Source: Flavobacteriaceae bacterium (GTDB lineage: Bacteria; Bacteroidota; Bacteroidia; Flavobacteriales; Flavobacteriaceae). Taken from it: DNA of 64,000 bases. The position numbers were made by a program, and so were the translations under genes. Of the stretch, positions 56,701-62,749 are shown in pieces; position 1 is the stretch's first letter, and every line of letters begins with the position of its first letter. The DNA lies in NCBI GenBank assembly GCA_002694465.1, contig NZMG01000039.1:186001-250000 (forward strand). Direction: 5' to 3'. The notes under the pieces were generated by a model that was not told where the DNA came from, searched no databases, and was given only the letters and a program-made list of their open reading frames with translations.

Positions 56701-57114
56701 TTTGTAAAGAAAGTTGAAATCATTTTAAATGACTCTCAAAATTTACAAGATATATCAAATAAATTCATAAAATATTTAACCAATCAATATAAACTAGAAA
56801 AATTTACTAAAAAACTTGAAAACTGGCACGAGTTGGAGTTTGGGGAGTTTATAAAAGAGCTTAATAAGGCGATTAAAGTAACAAATCGCGAGATGGCAAA
56901 GGATACCGCAAAGGGTTTAAATATAGACTATGTAGCCCTCCCATCCCTTACCAAAAAAGACGAGTTTGAGTGGCTAGAGCTATTTGAGGAAAACAAGAAA
57001 AAGGCCCAAGAATTACAACAACAAATTACCCAAACAGAAAAGGAGATCGATGCCATGGTGTATAAGTTATATGGTCTTACCCCAGAGGAGATTGAGATTG
57101 TAGAAAATAGTTAG
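53764..57114 (+). CDS. Type IIG restriction-modification enzyme (Eco57I-like), single chain
   Basis: 1,116 residues. The N-terminal PD-(D/E)XK nuclease is near 80-105 (GKADGAILKDN, GVIELKG). The adenine-methyltransferase motif I DPACGSGAFL lies near 472-481 and the catalytic motif IV NPPY near 593-597. The C-terminal third is a TaqI-like target-recognition region. All three functions in one chain is the type IIG layout of Eco57I-family enzymes. The length fits the family. It modifies and cuts DNA at a site that cannot be predicted here. It is not next to BREX genes, so PglX is unlikely. It is followed 2 bases later by a membrane-protein gene. Confidence 0.9.
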   Translation: MSLFQKSVLNSYLSQQDIPLVEKAYKKYRAYFQNSTVQENIRSIKEEQYQATFLTELFVKVLGYTLNPNPDFNLTTEYKNQKGSGKADGAILKDNKAIGVIELKGTNTKDLESIRKQAFDYKANQKHCVYVVTSNFEKLRFYINDATEFLEFNLFELTLQDFQLLYLCLSKENILNNLPLSIKEASLIEEEKITKQFYRDYSLFKRELYRDLVKRNAKKLKTLKETELAKENQYTSKPLSKEFTQLEKNVKLSLFKKSQKLIDRFLFIFFAEDRDLLPPNSTLQILEKWKADVDFGDERPLYNLFMQYFKFLDTGRKGTSTRAEIYAYNGGLFQPDAILDNLEIDDELLYKHTYQLAKYDFSSQVDVNILGHIFENSLNEIESVNAEIEGSDFDKQKSKRKKDGVFYTPKYITKYIVENTVGKLCQEKKDQLGFKEEAYFEIKKGTHQNTKKQLLEVLDTYREWLLQLTICDPACGSGAFLNQALDFLIKEHQYIDELKAKVVKGSMIISDIENTILENNIYGVDLNEESVEIAKLSLWLRTAQPRRKLNNLSNNIKCGNSLIDSKAVAGDKSFNWQEQFPKVFEKGGFDVVIGNPPYLRVQGLRENFGKESEYYENKFESATGRFDVYILFIEKSFQLIKNNGIVSFILPHKFLISDFGEGIRGFLVKNKAVQSILTFGSEMVFADASTYTCIINLSHNNSEIKFKEIKPIDILNPFEFEISGYNNLSREKWNLKSKVIEKLFKKLYSTPWTVKDVFENISQGVVSVGDDIFLMKGKIQGDRFIGYSEKIKNEIELESSIVKPLLKGEDVKKYATLINNYYCLYPHHEIDGKTIPLEEEVFKNKYPLAYNYIFPFREELIKKKIRYKTNPKAWYSLHRSREISLFEQKKIITPEISLGTNMTIDVNNFYHNTKCYTLTKRSDIKENYKFWLAILNSKLLWYFLSSTGYVLRGGFFTFKTKYLEPFPLPKLDNINQQTPFVKKVEIILNDSQNLQDISNKFIKYLTNQYKLEKFTKKLENWHELEFGEFIKELNKAIKVTNREMAKDTAKGLNIDYVALPSLTKKDEFEWLELFEENKKKAQELQQQITQTEKEIDAMVYKLYGLTPEEIEIVENS

Positions 57115-57116
57115 TA

Positions 57117-57698
57117 ATGAAAGAAAATAAAGAGGAAATTGTAAAATTCACACCAAAACAGCTTGAAGGTTGGGAAGAGTATCGTAATGCACTTTATATT
57201 CAAAAATCAAAAAGTGACGATTTATTTGAAAAGGCAATTACATTTATTTCATCAGGAGCTTTAGGACTCACGTTAACTTTTCACGATAAAATAGTACCTG
57301 CCGAAAATTCAATTTGCGTTATTATTATTGCAATTGGTTGGTCTTTACTCGTTGCAACACTTTTTATTAATCTAATAAGTCATTATCAATCCAGTAAATC
57401 AACAGATAATTCAATTGATGAGATTGATGGTATTATAGATTATGAAATTGCTTACTCAACCTTTCAAAACAATTTAAGAAACAGGAACAGACGTATAGAT
57501 AAACTCAATAAAGCATCAATAATTCTTTTAGGTGTAGGTCTGTTGTTAATTATAATATACGTCTCAATAAACATTCATTATGACAAAGAAAAACAACTCG
57601 ACACCAAAGTCGAAACCTCAAATCAAGCAACAACCAAAAACAAACAGTCAGAGTCAAAAAGGGCAGTCGATTCCACGACCCACATCCCAATTAAATAA
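57117..57698 (+). CDS. Membrane protein of unknown function beside the restriction-modification gene
   Basis: 193 residues with two clear membrane helices (about 66-88 and 134-152) and a possible weaker one at 39-56. The section between them is charged (STDNSIDEIDGIIDYEI ... NRNRRIDKLNKAS). It is coupled to the type IIG gene by a 2-base gap. No domain is recognised. It may be a defence accessory, but no motif supports this. Its last 119 bases are also read in another frame by a small ORF at 57580. Confidence 0.65.
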   Translation: MKENKEEIVKFTPKQLEGWEEYRNALYIQKSKSDDLFEKAITFISSGALGLTLTFHDKIVPAENSICVIIIAIGWSLLVATLFINLISHYQSSKSTDNSIDEIDGIIDYEIAYSTFQNNLRNRNRRIDKLNKASIILLGVGLLLIIIYVSINIHYDKEKQLDTKVETSNQATTKNKQSESKRAVDSTTHIPIK

Positions 57699-57717
57699 TA
57701 ACCCTAAAAAGAAATAG
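57580..57717 (+). CDS. Small basic ORF 1 (45 residues), overlapping frame
   Basis: Reads from the ATG at 57580 to TAG at 57715-57717, in the +1 frame relative to the membrane-protein gene it overlaps. The product is rich in Lys, Gln, Asn, Pro and Ser, with no hydrophobic segment, and ends SIPRPTSQLNNNPKKK. The end resembles the ends of the two ORFs that follow, which argues that it is real. Confidence 0.5.
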   Translation: MTKKNNSTPKSKPQIKQQPKTNSQSQKGQSIPRPTSQLNNNPKKK

Positions 57718-57719
57718 AT

Positions 57720-57836
57720 ATGGCAGAAAGAAGGAAAAACCCTGAACTAAAAAGATCAAAGCAAACTTTCGGAAATACTGTAAGAAAACCATCTAGTAAT
57801 CTAAAACCAAATTCAAATACAAACAAAAAGAAATAA
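57720..57836 (+). CDS. Small basic ORF 2 (38 residues)
   Basis: From the ATG at 57720 to TAA at 57834-57836. It is highly basic (MAERRKNPELKRSKQ) and ends VRKPSSNLKPNSNTNKKK. The motif (I/V)RKPS(S/T)(N/S)L followed by Pro, Asn and a Lys run recurs in ORF 3 and, more loosely, ORF 1. It starts 2 bases after ORF 1. Confidence 0.55.
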   Translation: MAERRKNPELKRSKQTFGNTVRKPSSNLKPNSNTNKKK

Positions 57837-57840
57837 AATT

Positions 57841-57987
57841 ATGTCAGATAAGTCGAAATCAAAAAAATCAGATTCAAATATTGGGAAAAATACTAAGTGG
57901 GATATTCCTAATGTTGACCCAAAAGCAGGAAGTACAATTAGAAAACCTTCTACAAGTTTAGATCCAAATAAAAAAAAGAAGGATTAA
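57841..57987 (+). CDS. Small basic ORF 3 (48 residues)
   Basis: From the ATG at 57841 to TAA at 57985-57987. It carries a Lys/Ser-rich N-terminus (MSDKSKSKKSDSN), a middle NTKWDIPNVDPKAG and the shared tail TIRKPSTSLDPNKKKKD. It starts 4 bases after ORF 2. The three ORFs look like tandem copies diverged in the front and conserved at the end. Their function is unknown. Confidence 0.55.
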   Translation: MSDKSKSKKSDSNIGKNTKWDIPNVDPKAGSTIRKPSTSLDPNKKKKD

Positions 57988-58198
57988 AAAGTTATTTATC
58001 AAGGGTATTGTTGAATTGTTGAAAGTCTTCAAAATCCCTGCATTTAAGGTGCTTAATTAAGCAACACATTTTCAACAATATTTCTATTTCCTAGAGATTC
58101 TTGATAGTTAAAAACATTTAGTTGTAAATATTCTACATCAACTTTGTTGACTTATTGTTGCTGTCGAACGCCTTTAATGTCAGTACTTTTAGGTTTTT
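57988..58198. other. Region with TTGTTG/CAACAA repeats and inverted repeats
   Basis: TTGTTG or CAACAA occurs at least six times between 58009 and 58205. A perfect 15-bp inverted repeat pairs 58010-58024 (GTTGAATTGTTGAAA) with 58197-58211. A 10-bp inverted repeat pairs 58006-58015 with 58071-58080. A perfect 14-bp palindrome TGCTTAATTAAGCA is at 58050-58063. This pattern suits a replication origin or regulatory site beside the helicase-like gene, which it abuts. It is the only place in the island with this structure. Confidence 0.55.
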
Positions 58199-59401
58199 TC
58201 AACAATTCAACAGATTTTCGATAAACTTCTTTTCGAAAGTATAATGCCTTCCTTTTTTTGTAAATGCCTCTACCGTCCATCCCTCAACTCCATTATAAAC
58301 CTTGTTGTACTGTAGATAGCTACTGTTTTTAGATTCAAGTTGCCATTTAACTGTAATAATATTAGTGATTTGTGTCCTTGAAAACCTAACGGAACTTTCT
58401 TTAAATAAACTTAATATTTCTGTTTTTGAAAAAGAAACTGAATCAATCTCATAATCTTCCATTAAATCGTTTAGAATAAGCAACAATTCTTTTTCCACAT
58501 AGTATTTAGTACCACTTACAAGCCTTTTTAGTGCATCTGTTTGCAGTTTTTTTATGTCAAACCACATTCTGGTAGATTTTGGGCTAGAAACCTTCCTTCT
58601 ATTAAGATAATTTGCAAAATCGCTCACTTCGCATTTAAGCTTTTCAAGAAAGTCAGGATTTAAATCACCTATTGGATTTACTTTTCGCACCCAATAGCGA
58701 ATTTCATTTTCATCGATGATAATAAAATTATCTTCGTTGTTTGAACACAGGATAAACTTGCCAAAAAAGGCTGTTTCCTCTTTATCTATTCCTTTTTTCT
58801 CGGTTTTGTAGTGTAGGGCAGTTGAAAGGTTTTTTATGCGCTCACTGTCTTCTTTTTTGTCCAACAATACTTCATCTACTCCTATGATTAATTTTTCAGA
58901 CCAATCTGCATTAAATCGGCTTCTAAAGTCCTCATTTTTATTAATTGTCATATTTTCTTCAAAAAGAAATTTTAACCAGTTTAAAAAAGTGGTTTTACCA
59001 GTAGAACGTTCCTCACTCACTAAACATAAAATGGGAAGAATCTGGGTAGGCTTATGCCATAAAATAGTTAAGTAATCCAATCCTATTTCATACTGTTCTC
59101 CAAAAATATGTTTAAGAAATTGTGTTGTGTTTTCGATTTCAAAATGCCTTTGGCTGTTATCAATTTTATGACTTAGTCCATGGTACTTATTGTAAAACCC
59201 TTTCACCTCTTGTTGGTAATGTATATGTGAGGGTACAACAGTAAATCCCTCGTATCGTTTAACTTTTTTCAAAAAATCTCTTCCTTTATCGTCCAAGATT
59301 GTTTGTCGTTTCCACCTCACAATGGAGGAATAGGTGCTCCCATTAATACTGGGCTTTTGGACTATTTTATAATATTCGGTGCCAATTCTTAAATACTCCA
59401 T
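58199..59401 (-). CDS. SF3-helicase/DUF5906-like replication protein
   Basis: 400 residues from the ATG at 59401; an ATG at 59413 is also in frame but overlaps the upstream gene. The Walker A motif SEERSTGKTT (about 129-138 in this numbering) and Walker B IIGVDEV at about 173-179 belong to a P-loop ATPase of the phage/plasmid primase-helicase group (DUF5906, D5-like). A C-terminal winged-helix-like part follows. It may unwind the island's origin after excision. It is the last gene of the leftward control operon. Confidence 0.78.
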   Translation of the reverse strand: MEYLRIGTEYYKIVQKPSINGSTYSSIVRWKRQTILDDKGRDFLKKVKRYEGFTVVPSHIHYQQEVKGFYNKYHGLSHKIDNSQRHFEIENTTQFLKHIFGEQYEIGLDYLTILWHKPTQILPILCLVSEERSTGKTTFLNWLKFLFEENMTINKNEDFRSRFNADWSEKLIIGVDEVLLDKKEDSERIKNLSTALHYKTEKKGIDKEETAFFGKFILCSNNEDNFIIIDENEIRYWVRKVNPIGDLNPDFLEKLKCEVSDFANYLNRRKVSSPKSTRMWFDIKKLQTDALKRLVSGTKYYVEKELLLILNDLMEDYEIDSVSFSKTEILSLFKESSVRFSRTQITNIITVKWQLESKNSSYLQYNKVYNGVEGWTVEAFTKKGRHYTFEKKFIENLLNC

Positions 59402-59403
59402 AA

Positions 59404-59724
59404 CTACACACAATTAAATTCATCTTTGATTAACCTTGATGGATTTGGATCGACTTTGAAGTAGATAAACAACATAAGTCCATCACAATCACTCTTTTTA
59501 GCAAGAAGATAATTAGCATTTATAACAGCTCCTAAGTTTTCAAGGCTTAATGAGGGTTTTCTAAACAACAAATCAAGGAAAGAATCTATTAATTCAAGGA
59601 TAATATTGAATACTAATCTAGCTTCTTTTGTGTGGTTCTTTAATTCCAGCTCTTTGACTACAATTGACTTTAACTCTAAAATCTTGCATTCAAATAGAGG
59701 ATATACTGTTTTATACTTATTCAT
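59404..59724 (-). CDS. Hypothetical protein of the island control operon
   Basis: 106 residues with mostly helical character (KTVYPLFECKILELKSIVV, LVFNIILELIDSFLDLLF) and no signal peptide or recognised domain. It overlaps the start of the HTH gene by 4 bases (its ATG at 59724 and the HTH stop at 59721) and precedes the helicase-like gene by 2 bases. Such small genes between an excisionase and a replication gene are common in Bacteroidota elements. Its function is unknown. Confidence 0.6.
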   Translation of the reverse strand: MNKYKTVYPLFECKILELKSIVVKELELKNHTKEARLVFNIILELIDSFLDLLFRKPSLSLENLGAVINANYLLAKKSDCDGLMLFIYFKVDPNPSRLIKDEFNCV

Positions 59725-60008
59725 CGCAAATATTTTAGAGATTTTACTTCTTTGAGGGTATTCTCAAGCTTCTTTCGATCAATTAAGACGCGGTTCCCTA
59801 TTTTCTTTGCGGAGATAAGTCCTCTTTTAATATAGTTACGGACTGTAAGTTCGGTCACGTTTAAGAAAACGGCAGTTTCCTTAACGGTAAGGTGCTTCTG
59901 ATCGCTGTCAGATTCGTCTTTCTGAGCGAAAAACTCTTTAATGGATTCGTGTACGGAAGTCTTTACTAATACTTCGAGATCTTCCTTTTGGGCAATTATT
60001 AATTTCAT
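59721..60008 (-). CDS. Excisionase-family helix-turn-helix DNA-binding protein
   Basis: 95 residues. The C-terminal half has the HTH_17/MerR-like motif LTVKETAVFLNVTELTVRNY followed by IKRGLISAKKIGNRVLI, the wing found in excisionases and plasmid control proteins. The N-terminal half is acidic and may dimerise. It probably controls excision or the replication gene. A hairpin that includes its start codon (60007-60028) and a palindrome at 60060-60075 lie in its leader, which suggests tight self-control. Confidence 0.85.
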   Translation of the reverse strand: MKLIIAQKEDLEVLVKTSVHESIKEFFAQKDESDSDQKHLTVKETAVFLNVTELTVRNYIKRGLISAKKIGNRVLIDRKKLENTLKEVKSLKYLR

Positions 60009-60075
60009 AGGAGCAAGAAAGCTCCTATTGAATTTAGGGCAATTTCAATTTTAGTTAAACTTTAAAATTTTAAAG
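60007..60075 (-). promoter_or_regulatory. Leader of the HTH gene: start-codon hairpin and 16-bp palindrome
   Basis: ATAGGAGC (60007-60014) and GCTCCTAT (60021-60028) form a perfect 8-bp stem with a 6-base loop that contains the first two bases of the HTH start codon (60006-60008). It also contains the AGGAG on the minus strand, so folding would hide both. The palindrome CTTTAAAATTTTAAAG at 60060-60075 is a possible operator in the promoter region. Confidence 0.55.
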
Positions 60076-60128
60076 TATTGAAAGTCAGAATTTTAAATTT
60101 TATATTTATTAACTGATTTTAATAGCAT

Positions 60129-61127
60129 TTAAATTTTACTATTAAACTTCTTTATTTTTTTAATAAGTAGATCAATTTCTTTATATCTTATATCAGGTAT
60201 TTTCTCATTACTATCGTTTACTATGGTCTTTTCGTTTTCAGAATATTTTCGATAATAGGTTTTGACAAATCTTTTATCAAATGCCCTAGGCTTATTCCTA
60301 TTATTTATATGATTAAATTTTCTATACAACCAGTTTAAATAATCATATTGATTATTACCAAAATTTACAAAAAGACTATATAGCAAATAACCTAGATGCC
60401 TTTCAGTTATTAATGAGTTTTTTATATCTAAATCAATAGGATCATAATTCTTTTCTGGTTTTAATTTCTTAACATAAGTTCCAAAATATTCTTTGTTACT
60501 TTTTAAAACACCTACATTAACAAAGTAATTATATATTTCATATAACCCAAGTAGCCCAACATTAATTGGATATTTTTCCAAATACCAATTTTCATTAAAT
60601 AAGCTTTCCTCAAGAAAATTTTTACGTTTTCTTAAAATTCTTAATTGCTCAGACTCTATAAAGTTAAAATCTGGATAATAATTTCTTTTTAAAAATTTGT
60701 TACCAAATCTTTTATTATTCAAACAATCATTATAGAAAATTAAATAAGTTAACTTATCTCGTAGGTTATTTAACCAATCAACCTCACTTTTCCCCGAAAT
60801 AAGAAACTGTATTATTAAATCTTCTATAAATTTCGTTCGATTCTCATAAAAACTAGCATAATAGATGGGGGTTACAAAAGATTTATTTAGTTCGAATAAC
60901 TTGTTTTTGTATCCAACCATATCTTCAATCTCATAATCTAATTTGATATTCTCATCATATGAGTAGTTTTTAACACTATCATATCTCATCATCACAAATT
61001 CACTTTCTTTTTTAATTTTTTCCTTAGCCGTGTCTAAAGATTCTGCAATAGTTGATTTAATATTCTCTACTAATTCACCATTGCTATTCTTTTGGTAATC
61101 TTCTAAAATTTGGCTTCTTAACTCCAT
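60129..61127 (-). CDS. Island protein of unknown function
   Basis: 332 residues, AT-rich and rich in Lys, Asn, Tyr and Phe, with no signal peptide or membrane helix. The N-terminal 45 residues are charged and likely coiled coil (GELVENIKSTIAESLDTAKE). The rest is helical (FIEDLIIQFLISGKSEVDWL, LYEIYNYFVNVGVLKSNKEY) with no recognised domain. It overlaps the integrase stop by 10 bases, so the two are translated together. It may be an integrase accessory or a cargo gene. Confidence 0.65.
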   Translation of the reverse strand: MELRSQILEDYQKNSNGELVENIKSTIAESLDTAKEKIKKESEFVMMRYDSVKNYSYDENIKLDYEIEDMVGYKNKLFELNKSFVTPIYYASFYENRTKFIEDLIIQFLISGKSEVDWLNNLRDKLTYLIFYNDCLNNKRFGNKFLKRNYYPDFNFIESEQLRILRKRKNFLEESLFNENWYLEKYPINVGLLGLYEIYNYFVNVGVLKSNKEYFGTYVKKLKPEKNYDPIDLDIKNSLITERHLGYLLYSLFVNFGNNQYDYLNWLYRKFNHINNRNKPRAFDKRFVKTYYRKYSENEKTIVNDSNEKIPDIRYKEIDLLIKKIKKFNSKI

Positions 61128-62350
61128 GCCTTTAACATTTCTTGTTCTCTAATTGTTTTTGATAGTTTAATATACTTTTTAAAACTACTATAACTTTTAT
61201 GCCCCGTAATACTCATAACAATATCTGGTCTCATTCCTTTTTCTAGGGATAAAGTGATAAAGGTTCTACGAGCAGTATGTGTAGAAATAACCTGATATTT
61301 GTAAAACTCCTCCTCAATTCTTTCTTTACCTATAAATGAGGTCTTAATTATCTTGTCTTTAAAGCCTACCAACATACAAGCCTCCTTAATGTATTCACGA
61401 AACTTTTGAGAGCTTATAATTGGCAATTCATAATCGTATTTCTCTAAAACCGCTTTTGAGTATTTATTTAAAGGTATACCCACAATAGATTTTTGTTTTT
61501 TTGAGTTAATATAAATCTGCCCATCTCGAATATTCGCTTTTTTAATTTTAGAATAGTCAGAATATCGCATTCCAGTAGCACAACCAAATACAAATACATC
61601 TCTAACTTTCTCAAGTCGCTTGGATTTAAATTCAAACATCCACAAACTTTCCAATTCTTGAAAACTTAATGCAACTTCATCTGTTTCGCTTGAAGTTTTT
61701 TCAAAGTCTCTAAAGGCATTATTATGGTGATAATTCTTTTTTATCGACCAGTTCATAAAGGTTTTTATAAACCCAATATTTCTACCTAAAGTATTATCCT
61801 TGTGGCGTAATGTTTTCCTGCTATAATTTACAAAAGCGACATAGAAATCTTGATTAACTCTATTAAAGGTTATAGAGTAATTGGTTGCTTTCGAAAATTG
61901 TACTAATATTTCTTTTATGTTAATGTATCGCTTTAAAGTGCTAGTAGTTATTTTCCCTAATTCCTTCTTTTCTTTTACAAAAGAGTCGTACACATTAAAA
62001 AAACTATTTGGAGATACGCTAGTTTTTTTTAATTTATAATCAAGCTCTTTTTTAATTTGGTCTACGGTAAGTTCTTGTCCATCAGATTTTAGTTTTGTGC
62101 AAATCAATTGAAATGATTCTCCATAACTAGATAATTGATTAATGACAGAATTTATATGAATGGCTTTTGAAGTTTTCCCATTTATTCTTTTTGGGAACTG
62201 AGTCTCAAAATCCCAATCAGAAGGAAGAATTTTTTCACCTGTAGAATACTTTAGGTATTTATTTTCATCTCTAATACTAGCCCTTAAATATATAAGAGTT
62301 GCTTTTTTAGATTTAGTGTCTTTTAAATTAAATGAGTATGAATATTCCAT
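61118..62350 (-). CDS. Tyrosine-type site-specific recombinase (integrase)
   Basis: 410 residues. An N-terminal arm-binding domain (about 1-105) and a SAM-like core-binding domain (110-215) precede the catalytic domain. The active residues are visible: Arg262 in CATGMRYSD, His358 and Arg361 in HTARRTF, His384 in TGHKSYSSF and Tyr393 in KKYIK. The spacing is typical of Bacteroidota integrases. It lies 136 bases from attR and runs away from it into the island. A pair of 12-mer repeats covers its leader, which suggests autoregulation or arm binding. It should integrate and excise the island at tRNA-Ala. Confidence 0.95.
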   Translation of the reverse strand: MEYSYSFNLKDTKSKKATLIYLRASIRDENKYLKYSTGEKILPSDWDFETQFPKRINGKTSKAIHINSVINQLSSYGESFQLICTKLKSDGQELTVDQIKKELDYKLKKTSVSPNSFFNVYDSFVKEKKELGKITTSTLKRYINIKEILVQFSKATNYSITFNRVNQDFYVAFVNYSRKTLRHKDNTLGRNIGFIKTFMNWSIKKNYHHNNAFRDFEKTSSETDEVALSFQELESLWMFEFKSKRLEKVRDVFVFGCATGMRYSDYSKIKKANIRDGQIYINSKKQKSIVGIPLNKYSKAVLEKYDYELPIISSQKFREYIKEACMLVGFKDKIIKTSFIGKERIEEEFYKYQVISTHTARRTFITLSLEKGMRPDIVMSITGHKSYSSFKKYIKLSKTIREQEMLKAWS

Positions 62351-62351
62351 A

Positions 62352-62375
62352 TTAGGGGCATAATTAGGGGCATAA
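62352..62375 (+). repeat. Tandem 12-bp repeats at the right island end (candidate integrase arm sites)
   Basis: TTAGGGGCATAA appears twice in a row (62352-62363 and 62364-62375), matching the left pair at 30986-31009 with one base difference and in the same orientation. It begins 2 bases upstream of the integrase start codon, so the integrase could repress its own gene by binding here. Confidence 0.65.
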
Positions 62376-62485
62376 AATGTTTATAACCCATATCCTTTTG
62401 CTGATATAAGTGATTAAACAAAATCAATGCCAAACTAGCTTTTTGCCCTATAAAATATATAATGAGTGATAAATAGTATAAAGAA

Positions 62486-62507
62486 GTTCGAATCCCATCT
62501 TCTCCAC
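62486..62507 (+). repeat. Right attachment site (attR)
   Basis: An exact 22-bp copy of the tRNA-Ala 3' end at 30923-30944. Only this segment of the tRNA is present; upstream of it the sequence shows no D or anticodon arm. It marks the distal island boundary. Confidence 0.93.
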
Positions 62508-62509
62508 TT

Positions 62510-62542
62510 AAAAAATCCATTTGTTTTCAAATGGATTTTTTA
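62510..62542 (+). terminator. Presumed original terminator of tRNA-Ala, now outside the island
   Basis: AAATCCATTTG (62513-62523) pairs with CAAATGGATTT (62528-62538) around a TTTT loop, flanked by A-run and T-run. It starts 3 bases after attR. Joined to the tRNA in the empty site it would be an ideal terminator immediately behind the tRNA gene. Confidence 0.85.
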
Positions 62543-62606
62543 TTTACATAAACTAGGTGAGGTTTTTCAATTCTGAAAACCTCATAGTTCTTACATAATC
62601 GTTTTG

Positions 62607-62690
62607 TTATGCACGTTCCGAAATCATGGCTAATAAACCAATGACCAAACAAACTACAAAACTCCAAATAACTAATGTACCTACACCCAT
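62607..62690 (-). CDS. Small hydrophobic protein (27 residues)
   Basis: From ATG (62688-62690 on the minus strand) to TAA (62607-62609). The product is MGVGTLVIWSFVVCLVIGLL followed by AMISERA, a single membrane helix with a short charged tail. It lies between the island end and the AddB-like gene. A 27-residue frame can arise by chance, so it needs conservation evidence. Confidence 0.4.
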   Translation of the reverse strand: MGVGTLVIWSFVVCLVIGLLAMISERA

Positions 62691-62749
62691 ATTAGAATTA
62701 ATATATTATACAATAAACTAGATTACTAAGGTAATAATTTTATACTATA

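Larger units (their letters stand above)
30945..62507. mobile_element. Genomic island of about 31.6 kb integrated at tRNA-Ala
   Basis: The island is bounded by the 22-bp direct repeats. It encodes a tyrosine recombinase next to the right end, an excisionase-like HTH protein, an SF3-helicase-like protein, a type IIG restriction-modification enzyme and a T2SS-like machine with Rhs proteins. Several genes are very AT-rich. Both ends carry the same tandem 12-mers. No conjugation genes (relaxase, VirB4 or Tra) are visible, so it is an integrative element that may be mobilised by a helper. Its boundaries follow from the repeats and are inferred, since no empty site is available. Confidence 0.88.

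Noticed and set aside
53764..57114. BREX PglX or phage growth limitation methylase
   Set aside because: An N-terminal PD-(D/E)XK nuclease is present and no BrxC, PglZ or BrxL genes are nearby, so type IIG fits better.
59404..60008. Toxin-antitoxin pair (106- and 95-residue genes)
   Set aside because: The 95-residue protein is a clear excisionase-type HTH and the other shows no toxin motif; their place between integrase and helicase genes suits element control.
30945..62507. Integrative and conjugative element
   Set aside because: No relaxase, coupling protein, VirB4 or Tra genes were seen, so self-transfer is not supported.
62323..62520. 65-residue frame spanning the arm repeats, attR and the integrase start
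   Set aside because: It reads through the tRNA fragment and the 12-mer repeats (MPLIMPLI), so it is a by-product of the repeats rather than a gene.
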